Shown here piece by piece: positions 38,198 through 47,558 of a stretch of DNA of 64,000 nucleotides. The position numbers were made by a program, and so were the translations under genes. The DNA is taken from NCBI GenBank assembly GCA_028712795.1, contig JAQTPT010000014.1:1-64000 (forward strand), in the 5' to 3' direction. The notes under the pieces are model-generated. The model was not told where the DNA came from, did no database searches, and saw nothing but the letters and a program-made list of their open reading frames with translations. The stretch's first letter is position 1, and the number at the start of each line of letters is the position of its first letter. The DNA comes from Methylococcales bacterium. GTDB taxonomy: Bacteria; Pseudomonadota; Gammaproteobacteria; Methylococcales; Methylomonadaceae.

Positions 38198-38428
38198 ATG
38201 TTGACAATAGAACTGGACAATCAGACCGAACAAGCATTACAAGATCTGGCGCAACAGCAAGGTAAAACCTCAGAACAATGGTTGAAAGAAATGATTGCAC
38301 AATTTGTTCAAGCACAAACTCATCCGCAAATTTTGCCTGACCTTGTCGAATTTCGTGCAAAGTTTCCTATGCAAGAAATCAGTGCAGGAGAATTTTGCCG
38401 TGCAATGCGTGAAGAGGATCGTTACTAA
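38198..38428 (+). CDS. RHH-type antitoxin within the pglX gap
   Basis: A 76-residue antitoxin-like protein with AGGAGAG before ATG 38198. The start MLTIELDNQTEQALQDLAQ and GKTSEQWLKEMIAQF is a ribbon-helix-helix pattern; the tail EFRAKFPMQEISAGEFCRAM and REEDRY is typical of VapB/StbC-like antitoxins. The TAA overlaps the ATG of a PIN toxin gene that survives only as a stub, so this antitoxin has lost its original partner. Confidence 0.75.
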   Translation: MLTIELDNQTEQALQDLAQQQGKTSEQWLKEMIAQFVQAQTHPQILPDLVEFRAKFPMQEISAGEFCRAMREEDRY

Positions 38429-38505
38429 TGCAATATGTAGACACCAGCGTTTTAATTGCCGGTGAATGCGTATTGGAAGATTTTCAAGCTGTAGATTTTG
38501 AATAG
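38428..38505 (+). pseudogene. PIN toxin stub, internally deleted
   Basis: The frame starts as a PIN toxin (MQYVDTSVLIA, with the first catalytic Asp) but after 11 codons joins the sequence GECVLEDFQAVDFE and stops at 38505. The join lies at a direct repeat: the bases 38463-38480 match 38141-38158 with one mismatch. This looks like recombination that removed the body of the toxin. The stub keeps one catalytic residue only and cannot be active. Confidence 0.7.
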
Positions 38506-38513
38506 GAAAGATT

Positions 38514-38759
38514 ATGTACACAATAGAATTAGAAGATGAAACGGCATTAATTTTAAATCAGTTAGCCATGCAGCAAGGAAAAACGGTAAACGAATGGATT
38601 AAAGAATTAGCGGCCCAATTTGTTCCCGTAAAAAGTGATGTATCTAAAACTAGTCGCCCCATTGGATTGGCAAAAGACAAGGGTGTGCCGCTACCTGATT
38701 CTTTTTTTGAGCCACTACCTGATGATTTATTGGCCGCATTTAATGGTAGAGAAAATTAA
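38514..38759 (+). CDS. RHH-type antitoxin, second pair in the pglX gap
   Basis: An 81-residue antitoxin-like protein (MYTIELEDETALILNQLAM, GKTVNEWIKELAAQF) homologous to the antitoxin at 38198 over the first 35 residues but with a different C-terminal half (DKGVPLPDSFFEPLPDDLL), as expected for a different toxin. The PIN toxin follows after 2 bases. This is the intact pair of the cassette. Confidence 0.8.
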   Translation: MYTIELEDETALILNQLAMQQGKTVNEWIKELAAQFVPVKSDVSKTSRPIGLAKDKGVPLPDSFFEPLPDDLLAAFNGREN

Positions 38760-38761
38760 CA

Positions 38762-39154
38762 ATGGCGCAAAAAATACTTTTAGATACTTGTACGTTTTTG
38801 TGGTTGGTACGTGATGATGCTGCCCTTTCAACTAAAGCTCGCGAGTTAATTCTTAATACCGAAAACGCTGTTTTTCTTAGCATCGTATCAGTTTGGGAAA
38901 TGACTGTTAAGCATGGTTTGGGGAAATTGCCCCTTGCCGATTTACCGCACATTTATATTCCAAGTGAACGCAAAAAACACGACATTGAATCATTGCCACT
39001 TATCGAAGAAGCCGTTGCTCAACTTGGAAAATTACCGTCATATCATCAAGACCCGTTTGACCGCATGTTAATTTGTCAGGCGATTCATCACGGCTGTGCT
39101 TTGCTAACACCAGACCACGCTATTAGTTGTTATCCCGTTAATACACAGTGGTAG
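38762..39154 (+). CDS. vapC: PIN-domain toxin, second pair in the pglX gap
   Basis: A 130-residue PIN protein of the PilT/VapC type: Asp in KILLDTCTFLWLV, Glu in SIVSVWEMTVKHGLGKL, Asp in YHQDPFDRMLICQAI and Asp in ALLTPDHAI, the four acidic residues of the fold. The W-E-M-x-x-K-x-x-L-G-K-L segment is a family hallmark. It ends 4 bases before the resumed pglX start codon at 39159, so it is still within the BREX transcript. Confidence 0.88.
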   Translation: MAQKILLDTCTFLWLVRDDAALSTKARELILNTENAVFLSIVSVWEMTVKHGLGKLPLADLPHIYIPSERKKHDIESLPLIEEAVAQLGKLPSYHQDPFDRMLICQAIHHGCALLTPDHAISCYPVNTQW

Positions 39155-39158
39155 ATTG

Positions 39159-41777
39159 ATGCTAAACCCGGAAACCATAACCGTCATCGACCCTGCCTGC
39201 GGTTCCGGGCATATTCTGGTGGAAGCTTACGAGGTATTGAAGGCGATTTATCTGGAACGCGGTTACCAGCTTCGCAGCATTCCCCGTCTGATTCTGGAAA
39301 AAAACCTATACGGCTTGGACATTGATGACCGCGCCGCGCAATTGGCGGGCTTCGCCTTGCTGATGAAAGCTCGCGCCGATGACCGGCGATTGCTCGATAA
39401 CCCGCCCAAGCTAAACGTGTTGTCATTGCAAGAAAGCAAGGGATTGGATGCCGATGAGTTAATACTAGCATTGTCGGCTTACGCTGCGCTAAGCCGACCT
39501 GCGATTACATCCCTAATCGACACCTTTGCCCATGCCAAAACCTTCGGCTCGTTGATTCAAATTCCACCCGATTTGAATGCGGAAATGGCGACGATAAACA
39601 TCAGTTTGCAGTTGGCTATCAAGAGCGGCGACTTGCTTGCACAAGTGGTGGCATTGAATCTGTTGCCGCTGGTTCAGCAAGCGCGGATTTTAGGATTTCA
39701 GTTTGATGCGGTGGTGGCTAACCCGCCATACATGGGCAACAAAGGAATGAATGCGAGACTTAGTGCTTGGGCGAAGAATAACTACCCAGACAGTAAGTCA
39801 GACCTCTTCGCAATGTTTATAGAGCGTAACATTGAGCTTACTCGGAATGGGGGATTTGTTGCTATGATCACCATGCAGAGCTGGATGTTTCTAAGCTCTT
39901 ATAGTGCATTACGAGAAAAGTTATTTGACACGAATTGGTTAGTTCAAATGTTCCATACAGGACCAGGATTATTTCCTGATATGGGGGCATTTAATGTGCT
40001 TACTACGAATTTTATTATTTGCAAATCGTGCTGCAACTCAGTGGGCGTCACACGCTTTATTAAAGCCAATGACACGCCTAACTATGAAGAAAAAATTGAT
40101 CTACTTCGAAACCATGCTTCACATATATTTGTTTCAATTACCAATCTAAAATCTGTACCAGGCTTTCCTTTAATCTACTGGCTAGGTTCTTCTGCATTAT
40201 CAAATTTTGAACGGTTAAATCTTCTTAATGATATTTGCCCACCTAAACAAGGGTTGGCAACGGGTGAAAATGCTAAGTTTGTTCGTTTTTGGCATGAAGT
40301 CGATTTAAACACAATGGGCTTAAATTTCCTTAATTCAATACAAGCAAAATTTTCAGGTAGAAAATGGTTTCCTTATAACAAGGGGGGCAACTACCGTAAA
40401 TGGTATGGGAATAATGACTCTGTTATAAATTGGGAACATGATGGTCAACGAATAAAAGAATTTTCTCGGGCGGTAATACGCAATCCCGATTATTACTTCC
40501 GTGAAGGTATTGTTTACTCTCTATTTGGGTTCGAGAATTTTGGTGTTCGGTATAAATCTACAGGATTCATATTCGACGTTTCAGGTTCATCTATTTTTCC
40601 AGTACAAGATTTGGAAATTGTCTTGGCATTTCTATGCTCTAATGTTGCATTTTACTACTTGCGTGCATTGGCACCTACAGTGAATTTCCAAGTTGGTGAC
40701 TTGGCTCGCCTCCCTTTACCTAACCTATCAAACGAAGATCGGGTAAAGGTAATTGAACTAGCAAAATTGAATATTAAATTATGTAGATCAGACTGGGACT
40801 CGGTTGAGACATCATGGGATTTTGAAACTAGCCCTTTAGTTAGACTTTCAGATTGCAGTTTTCCAAATGCTTTTAACGCCTACTTGCAGCATTGTGATAC
40901 ACAAAGAAACGCCCTTCGAGAAAATGAACAGTTCATAAATACGATCATGATTGCCTCATATCACCTAGAAAGTGAGGTAGTTCCAAACGTGAATGACCGT
41001 GATCTTTCAATAAAGAAGAAAGATCCAACTGAAATTATCGAAGAATTCATTTCCTACGCCATCGGCTGCATGATGGGGCGTTATAGCCTAGATGATCCGG
41101 GTTTAATCTATGCTCACGCTGGTAACGTCGGTTTCGACCCCGACCGCTACCATACTTTCCCTGCCGATGCGGACGGCATTGTGCCAATTACCGACGAACT
41201 CTGGTTTGAAGACGATGCCGCCAACCGACTCAACGAGTTTCTGTTGGCGGTTTGGGATGCTGAAACACTGGAAGAAAATAGAGCTTGGCTGGCGGAAAGT
41301 CTGGGTCGAAAAGGCAATGAAACTTCACAGGAGACCATTCGCCGTTACATTGCTGGCAGCTTCTACAAAAATCATCTGCAAACCTACAAGAAACGCCCGA
41401 TTTACTGGTTGTTTTCTAGCGGTAAACAAGGTGCATTTCAGGCGTTGGTTTACTTGCACCGTTACAACGAAAGCACACTCGCCCGAATGCGCGCCGAATA
41501 CGTTGTGCCGCTGACCGGCAAAATTCAGTCGCGCATCGACATGCTAAAAAAAGATGCAGACGCAGCGACTTCCAATGCCGAAAAAAGCAAACTGGGCAAA
41601 GACATCGACAAGCTCGGAAAAAAATACGTCGAACTGCTAAGTTTTGACGAAAAGCTCCGTCACTACGCCGACCTGCGCATCCAGCTAGACCTCGACGACG
41701 GCGTAAAAGTTAACTATGGCAAGTTTGGTGATTTATTGGCAGAGGTTAAGGCAGTGACTGGGGGAAAAGATGAGTGA
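39159..41777 (+). pseudogene. pglX: pglX, 3' part with methyltransferase core
   Basis: An 872-codon open frame from ATG 39159 that begins only ten residues before the SAM-binding motif DPACGSG (motif I) and contains the catalytic NPPY (about 188-191) of an N6-adenine methyltransferase, then the target-recognition region and the conserved end (LRHYADLRIQLDLDDG, VNYGKFGDLLAEV). Full-length type 1 PglX is about 1200 residues, so about 300 N-terminal residues are lost. PglX methylates host BREX sites. The ORF could still be expressed, but whether a protein lacking the N-terminal domain works is doubtful. An internal stretch (about 39830-40900) is more A/T-rich than the rest, as often in specificity regions. 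Confidence 0.88.
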
Positions 41778-41980
41778 CAATACTGTTGACTTTAGCCGTC
41801 ATACCGGGAATACCCGCCAAAATCCAGCCACCACTAACCAAAACAGACGGGTTTTCCCATGCGTATGGCAAACACCAAACCCACCGATGACTGGGCTTTA
41901 CCAACAGAGCAAAGCCCGGGCAACGTGAAAAACGCATCTTATAAGGTATCAAACTTGACTTTTGTATCCTTTAAGAAACA
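41778..41980. repeat. short intergenic repeat-like sequence after pglX
   Basis: 200 bases between pglX and the HigB-like toxin. The segment GTCATACCGGGAATACCCGCC (41799-41819) and its surroundings read on the minus strand as PYAWENPSV and GWILAGIPGMT, peptides that recur where a common dispersed intergenic repeat is translated. It is best treated as a non-coding repeat rather than a gene. Confidence 0.4.
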
Positions 41981-42289
41981 ATGACCGCTATGAAATACGA
42001 ATTGCAGAGCACACAAACCTTCAATCACTGGTTTTCCAAACTGAAAGACAGAACAGTTAGAAACCAAGTGTTGTCTAGGTTAGCACGAGTTGAAAACGGT
42101 AGTTTTGGCGATACCAAAACCTTGTCAGCCAATTTGTTTGAATTACGCTGCTTCTTTGGCGGTGGCATCAGGGTGTATTACACGATCCGCAACCAGCGGA
42201 TTGTCTTGCTGCTGGTCGGTGGGGACAAATCCAGCCAAGACAGGGATATTGAAAAAGCCAAAGCCATTTTGAACACCTTGGAGGATTAG
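41981..42289 (+). CDS. higB: HigB/RelE-type addiction-module toxin
   Basis: A 102-residue toxin of the RelE/ParE superfamily, in the subgroup of phage-derived Gp49-like HigB proteins. Visible are FNHWFSKLKDRTVRNQVLSRL, GDTKTLSANLFELRCFFGGGIRVYY and the C-terminal LLLVGGDKSSQDRDIEKAK. Such toxins cut mRNA on the ribosome or block gyrase. The antitoxin follows after 3 bases. An ATG at 41990 is an alternative start. The toxin-first order is typical of higBA. Confidence 0.87.
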   Translation: MTAMKYELQSTQTFNHWFSKLKDRTVRNQVLSRLARVENGSFGDTKTLSANLFELRCFFGGGIRVYYTIRNQRIVLLLVGGDKSSQDRDIEKAKAILNTLED

Positions 42290-42292
42290 ACC

Positions 42293-42571
42293 ATGACTGA
42301 AACCATAACCGCCTTTGACATTGCCGAACACTTGGAGACGGATGCCGATATCCGTGACTTTTTGCGGGAAACGGCAAGCAACGGCAGCCCTTCCGATTTT
42401 ATCCACGCGCTTAACACCGCAGCCCGCGCCAAGGGCATGACCGAAGTCGCTAAACAAGCTGGAGTGTCGCGGGCTAGCCTTTACAAATCGTTGGCAGAAG
42501 ACGGCAATCCCCGATTTGAAACCATCGCTAAAATCGTCGAGGCGCTGGGCTGCAAACTTGTTGTGTCCTAA
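42293..42571 (+). CDS. higA: HigA-type antitoxin with helix-turn-helix
   Basis: A 92-residue antitoxin. The N-terminal part (FDIAEHLETDADIRDFL) precedes a Cro/C1-type helix-turn-helix (MTEVAKQAGVSRASLYKSL) and the C-terminal ETIAKIVEALGCKL. This is the usual partner of the HigB-like toxin upstream and probably represses the pair. The position inside the BREX operon means it could also bind DNA near the operon, which is unproven. Confidence 0.88.
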   Translation: MTETITAFDIAEHLETDADIRDFLRETASNGSPSDFIHALNTAARAKGMTEVAKQAGVSRASLYKSLAEDGNPRFETIAKIVEALGCKLVVS

Positions 42572-42580
42572 TCAGTTTTT

Positions 42581-42820
42581 ATGTCTGTCAAAACTACAAC
42601 TACACCTAACACTATGAAACAAGAGTCATTCGAGCCTGTCACCGACGTGGACGTGTTACGCCAAGCCATGGATATGATGGCGATAGGTAATGTTGCTGTT
42701 CACCGCGCCCAAGCCACCAACCGTGCTTTGGGAATTCCCAATTATTACTCAATCGGAGGTCATGTGGTTTCGGATAAAGACTTTGATCAGCGAAGTGAAA
42801 ACGTGGTTAAAGGTTTTTAA
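42581..42820 (+). CDS. small hypothetical protein between higA and pglZ
   Basis: A 79-residue protein, ATG 42581, 9 bases after higA. It has no membrane segment. The middle VAVHRAQATNRALGIPNYYSIGGHVVSD resembles short antitoxin-like or host-associated proteins that carry an N-R-x-L-G-I-P-x-x-Y motif, but I cannot name a family. The position after a TA pair and 68 bases before pglZ suggests it came with the TA insertion. Confidence 0.5.
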   Translation: MSVKTTTTPNTMKQESFEPVTDVDVLRQAMDMMAIGNVAVHRAQATNRALGIPNYYSIGGHVVSDKDFDQRSENVVKGF

Positions 42821-42888
42821 ATCGCAATGATGAAAATATCAAGCGCTTATGGGTTGCTGATTGACGACATAATTGATCAGGGAAACGT

Positions 42889-45495
42889 ATGAGCCTGCAA
42901 CGAATCACCGATTCCCTGGCTGTCTTATTCGCCTCGCATCCTATTGTGTTTTGGCATGATTCGGAAGGCGAGTTTTCAGCAACGGTGGATAATATTGCCC
43001 TGGATAATGTCAATCTTGTCCGTTTGCAGGAGACACCTGCGCTGCAAATCAAAATAGCTGTTGAACGCCAGCCTGAGCAGCGTTGGCTGTTTTATAGCAC
43101 TCAGCCAGAACCAGACCCTAATAAGGATTGGCTGTTGGATATCCGGTTACGGAGTAAATCCTTTAAAGCCGATTCGACCTCAATCTTGCTGGATGATTTA
43201 GGTCTGGTTTCGCAAACTTTACGCGGGCATTTAAAAGAGCGGGCCAAGTTTCTTCGTGCCAAAGAACGGGTTGAGCGCTTAAAGCGTCTGGTGGTCGCCA
43301 GCGATAATGCGGACGACCTTGACCGGAAAATGTTGGCGGTTTTAACCCGTGCCGATCAGCCTGAATTGTTTTCTATTCTGCAACGCTTGTTTGCAGGCTT
43401 GGTTGTTGATGGTGAAGTTAATCTCAATGCTCAGCCGAAAATCTGGCAGGACATTATCGCTAATGATCTGGAGGATGCCTTTTGGCTATTGGCAAAAACA
43501 CATCTAGGTTATGTCGAGACTGAACCAAGTTTGCGTGATTTATTGTTTCGTATTCTGGTGACTGATTTTTCCCGTTCATTCATGGGTGAGCCCGTTGAAG
43601 CATTAAAGCATTTTATACTGCCTGAACGTAACCTCGCCGCTAATGCGTCGGTGTTTGCTTCACGATGGCGATCTGATTTAGCGCACTATACCAGTTACAA
43701 CCTGATTACAGCGGCGGCTGGACGGGAATTAGAGCTGGTTCATTTATTGGGTGGACTCTCGGCTGAGGACTTATCCGAGGTGATGACGTTTGAAGAAGTC
43801 GAACGCCGTATCATCAGTGATTTGAAGGACAGGGTTCTAGGTGGTGCGGGAGCAACAATGGATTCTGTACTGACACTGATTGCGCGGCGTAGGGACGGTC
43901 ATTGGGCTAATCAAATTCTGGCTAATGCCAATGATGTGAATCGTGCTTTGGCTGCCAGTTATGATGCGTTGGAAGCCGCAACACACTTTTTAACATTAAA
44001 GGATCAGTACCGGGAGGGTTTTAGTTTTGCTTCAAGTGCGGCGGGGTTTTCTACTTATCAAGAGGGGCTATATCGGTTTGATCAACTCTATCGACACTTT
44101 AACCGCGCTACCGAATTTGTCGAGCCTATGGGTTGGGCGGTTTTGCATGAATTAAAGCAACGCATTGAAGCGGCTTATTCAGGCTGGTTTATCCCTCAGT
44201 TAAGTTCGTCCTGGGCCAAGATTCTGGAAGGTGAGGCCGGATTGCTTTCATCCTGGCGGATACCCGGCAGTATTAATCAGCAGAACTTTTTTGATAAAGT
44301 CGTATTGCCTTTGTCTGACGGCGGCACTAAACGGGTATTTGTAATCATTTCCGATGCGCTTCGTTTCGAGGTGGCAGAGGAACTGGTTCAGGTTATCAAT
44401 AGCAAGAGCCGGATTAAAGCGGCACTATCCAGCCTATTAGGGGTATTGCCCAGTTATACCGGTTTGGGCATGGCTGCTCTGTTACCTCATCAGACCTTAA
44501 CGTATAAAATTAGCACCAGTCTGGAACTGATGGCTGATGGCAAGCCGGTATCTTCAATGGAACAACGCAGCGCTTATTTAGCGGCGTATTCCGGGGCTGC
44601 CATTAAAGCCGAAGATTTGTTGGCAATGGGTAAAGATAAAGGCCGGGAGTTCGTTCGTGAACGCCGATTGATTTATATTTACCATGACCGTATTGATTTG
44701 ACTGGCGATAAACAGTCTTCCGAGACCAAGACCTTTGAGGCCGCCGGCGATACCGTCACTGAGCTTGCCCAATTGGCCGGTTTTATCATCAATAGTCTGA
44801 ATGGCTATAATGTCCTGGTAACGGCCGATCACGGTTTTATGTTCCAGGAATCGGCGTTGGAAGAAGCCGATAAATCAACGCTTTCTGAAAAACCGGAAGG
44901 GACGATAGTAGCGAAAAAACGCTATTTATTGGGTCAAGGCATCGGGAGCAATCCTAAAGCCTGGTCTGGAAACACGGCTTTGACGGCTGGGACTGAACCG
45001 GAAGGCAGTCTCGATTTCTGGATACCTAAAGGCGCAAACCGGTTTCATTTTACCGGTGGCGCACGCTTTGTTCATGGTAGCGCCATGCCTCAGGAAATAG
45101 TTGTTCCGGTCATTGCTATCCGTTCAACAGAATCGGAGTTAGCCAAAACCAAGGTAGTCAGTATCAGTTTGCTGGGTGCCTCCAATAAGGTCGTTACTAA
45201 TACCCAACGTTTTGAGTTTATCCAGAATGAAGCCGTTTCCGAGCGTGTATTACCTCGCGCATTAGTGATCTCTTTACGTGACGGTGACCAGCCTGTCAGT
45301 AATGAACAGACAATCACCTTCGATAGTTCCTCGCAACTGCTTGATGAACGCAAACGCTCGTTATTGCTAACGGTGTTATCGGGTTCTTATGACCGTAACA
45401 AAGACTATTATCTGGTTGCCCGCGATGCTGCGACCAAGGTGGAAGTGCTGCGTAGGCCAGTGAAGGTTGATCTGGCCTTCAGTAACGATTTTTAG
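42889..45495 (+). CDS. pglZ: BREX protein PglZ
   Basis: An 868-residue PglZ with the alkaline-phosphatase-like core. Metal-binding motifs are visible as VFVIISDALRFEVAEEL (about 482-498) and VLVTADHGFMFQ (about 642-653). The N-terminal half is a long helical region starting ITDSLAVLFASHPIVFWHDSEGEF, typical for type 1 BREX PglZ. PglZ is required for both methylation and defence. The frame is intact. The start follows a TA-rich stretch without strong ribosome binding site; GGGAAAC precedes the ATG. Confidence 0.95.
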   Translation: MSLQRITDSLAVLFASHPIVFWHDSEGEFSATVDNIALDNVNLVRLQETPALQIKIAVERQPEQRWLFYSTQPEPDPNKDWLLDIRLRSKSFKADSTSILLDDLGLVSQTLRGHLKERAKFLRAKERVERLKRLVVASDNADDLDRKMLAVLTRADQPELFSILQRLFAGLVVDGEVNLNAQPKIWQDIIANDLEDAFWLLAKTHLGYVETEPSLRDLLFRILVTDFSRSFMGEPVEALKHFILPERNLAANASVFASRWRSDLAHYTSYNLITAAAGRELELVHLLGGLSAEDLSEVMTFEEVERRIISDLKDRVLGGAGATMDSVLTLIARRRDGHWANQILANANDVNRALAASYDALEAATHFLTLKDQYREGFSFASSAAGFSTYQEGLYRFDQLYRHFNRATEFVEPMGWAVLHELKQRIEAAYSGWFIPQLSSSWAKILEGEAGLLSSWRIPGSINQQNFFDKVVLPLSDGGTKRVFVIISDALRFEVAEELVQVINSKSRIKAALSSLLGVLPSYTGLGMAALLPHQTLTYKISTSLELMADGKPVSSMEQRSAYLAAYSGAAIKAEDLLAMGKDKGREFVRERRLIYIYHDRIDLTGDKQSSETKTFEAAGDTVTELAQLAGFIINSLNGYNVLVTADHGFMFQESALEEADKSTLSEKPEGTIVAKKRYLLGQGIGSNPKAWSGNTALTAGTEPEGSLDFWIPKGANRFHFTGGARFVHGSAMPQEIVVPVIAIRSTESELAKTKVVSISLLGASNKVVTNTQRFEFIQNEAVSERVLPRALVISLRDGDQPVSNEQTITFDSSSQLLDERKRSLLLTVLSGSYDRNKDYYLVARDAATKVEVLRRPVKVDLAFSNDF

Positions 45496-45500
45496 GATGG

Positions 45501-47558
45501 ATGATGAACGACAATGTAAACGCTGCCGACTTGGACAACAGTCTGGATACCTTATTAAATCAAAGTTTTGCCGGTAAAGTCGTTCGCAAGGATTTAACCA
45601 AGCTGATCAAGGAAGGCGCCAATGTGCCGGTTTATGTGCTGGAATATTTGCTGGGGATGTATTGTGCCAGTGATGATGAAGAAACCATTCAGGCAGGCTT
45701 GAAGAATGTTAAGCGCATTTTGGCGGATAACTATGTCCGGCCTGATGAGGCCGAGAAGGTCAAATCCAAAATCAGGGAAAGTGGCAGTTATAAGGTGATT
45801 GATAAAGTCACCGTCAAGCTTAATGAACGGCGTGATGTCTATGAAGCGATCTTGTCCAATCTGGGTGTTAAAGGCGTTGAAATTTCTGACCGCACCGTTA
45901 AAGATTATGAAAAACTGTTGGCCGGGGGTATCTGGTGCATTATTACCCTGAAGTATTATTTTGAAGAGGGTCAGGCCGGATCGCCTTTTCAAGTCACCGA
46001 ATTAAAACCCATCCAAATGCCCAATATGGATATGGACGTCTTATTTGAAGGGCGCAAAGCGTTTGATAGTCAGCAATGGCTGGATGTTTTACTGCGCTCC
46101 ACCGGCATGGAACCAATACATTTTAACGAGCGGGCAAAATGGCATCTGCTGGCACGGATGATTCCCTTTGTTGAGAATAATTATAATGTCTGTGAGTTGG
46201 GGCCGCGCGGTACCGGAAAAAGTCATATTTACAAGGAAGTCAGCCCCAATAGTATTTTGATTTCCGGTGGACAGACAACTGTCGCCAATCTTTTTTATAA
46301 TCTGGGCAGGCAATCGATTGGTCTGGTCGGTTTATGGGATGTGGTGGCTTTCGATGAAGTGGCCGGTATCTCGTTTAAGGATAAAGACGGCATCCAGATT
46401 ATGAAAGACTTTATGGCCTCCGGTTCATTCGCCAGGGGCCGCGATTCGATTGTGGCTTCTGCCAGTATGGTGTTTGTCGGCAACATCAATCAATCCGTTG
46501 ATACGCTGGTTAAAACCAGCCACTTGTTAACGCCATTCCCGGATGTGATGATTGATACCGCGTTTTTTGACCGATTCCATGCGTATATTCCCGGCTGGGA
46601 AATTCCCAAAATGCGGCCCGAGTTTTTTACAAATCAATATGGTTTGATTGTCGATTATCTGGCTGAGTTTATGCGGGAAATGCGTAAACGCAGTTTTTCC
46701 GATGCGATCGATAAATATTTCAAGCTGGGCAACAATCTGAATCAACACGATACCATTGCCGTCAGACGCACGGTATCGGGTTTATTAAAGCTGCTCTATC
46801 CCCATGGCGATTACGACAAGGCGGCTGTTGCACAATGCCTTGAGTATGCCCTGGAAACCCGTCGCCGCGTTAAAGAACAATTAAAAAAGATCGGCGGCAT
46901 GGAGTTTTTCGATGTGCATTTCAGCTATATCGATCAGGACACCATGGAAGAAAAATTTGTTAATGTCCCGGAGCAAGGAGGCGACAAGCTGATTCCTGAA
47001 GGTACGTTAAAGCCGGGTGTATTGCATACCATTTCCCAAGGGATGAAGGGACATCTAGGCTTGTTCCGAATTGAGACCCAAATGTCAGCCGGTAACGGTA
47101 AATTGAATCTTTCCGGTTTTGGCAGCAACACCCAGGCTAAAGAAGCCATAAAAGTAGGCTTTGATTATTACAAAGGCAATATTTCCAGAGTCAGCGGTTC
47201 CGCTAAAGCCGCAGATCACGACTATCATTTGCATCTAATCGAATTGCACAACAGCGGCCCCTCGCAGACGTTAACCATGGCGGGGTTTGTAGCCTTTTGC
47301 TCAGGCATTCTTAATAAATCGATCCAAAGTCAGATGGTTATTTTAGGCACCATGACCTTAGGTGGGAACATTATCCCCGTTGAAAACTTGGCGGAAACCC
47401 TGCAAATGGCGTTTGATTCAGGTGCTAAACGGATATTATTGCCAATGGCCAGCGTTACCGATATTCCAACAGTAAGAGGTGAATTATTCGCCAAATTCCA
47501 AACCAGCTTTTATTCTGACCCGGTTGATGCGGTGTTTAAGGCGTTGGGGGCTGAATAA
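45501..47558 (+). CDS. brxL: BREX protein BrxL, Lon-like AAA+ protein
   Basis: The last gene of the operon, 685 residues, typical for BrxL. Walker A is GPRGTGKSH with Lys240, Walker B is VVAFDEVAG, and the C-terminal Lon-like domain is recognisable from GPSQTLTMAGFVAFCSG and GTMTLGGNIIPVENLAE. BrxL is a DNA-binding multimeric ring needed for phage exclusion but not for methylation. Two ATGs (45501, 45504) follow AGGATGG; the second has slightly better spacing. It begins 5 bases after the pglZ stop. Confidence 0.94.
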   Translation: MMNDNVNAADLDNSLDTLLNQSFAGKVVRKDLTKLIKEGANVPVYVLEYLLGMYCASDDEETIQAGLKNVKRILADNYVRPDEAEKVKSKIRESGSYKVIDKVTVKLNERRDVYEAILSNLGVKGVEISDRTVKDYEKLLAGGIWCIITLKYYFEEGQAGSPFQVTELKPIQMPNMDMDVLFEGRKAFDSQQWLDVLLRSTGMEPIHFNERAKWHLLARMIPFVENNYNVCELGPRGTGKSHIYKEVSPNSILISGGQTTVANLFYNLGRQSIGLVGLWDVVAFDEVAGISFKDKDGIQIMKDFMASGSFARGRDSIVASASMVFVGNINQSVDTLVKTSHLLTPFPDVMIDTAFFDRFHAYIPGWEIPKMRPEFFTNQYGLIVDYLAEFMREMRKRSFSDAIDKYFKLGNNLNQHDTIAVRRTVSGLLKLLYPHGDYDKAAVAQCLEYALETRRRVKEQLKKIGGMEFFDVHFSYIDQDTMEEKFVNVPEQGGDKLIPEGTLKPGVLHTISQGMKGHLGLFRIETQMSAGNGKLNLSGFGSNTQAKEAIKVGFDYYKGNISRVSGSAKAADHDYHLHLIELHNSGPSQTLTMAGFVAFCSGILNKSIQSQMVILGTMTLGGNIIPVENLAETLQMAFDSGAKRILLPMASVTDIPTVRGELFAKFQTSFYSDPVDAVFKALGAE

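Noticed and set aside
38044..39158. A reversible TA plug that could excise to restore pglX
   Set aside because: The two pglX pieces do not abut: roughly 300 codons are missing, so precise removal of the TA genes would still leave a deleted gene.
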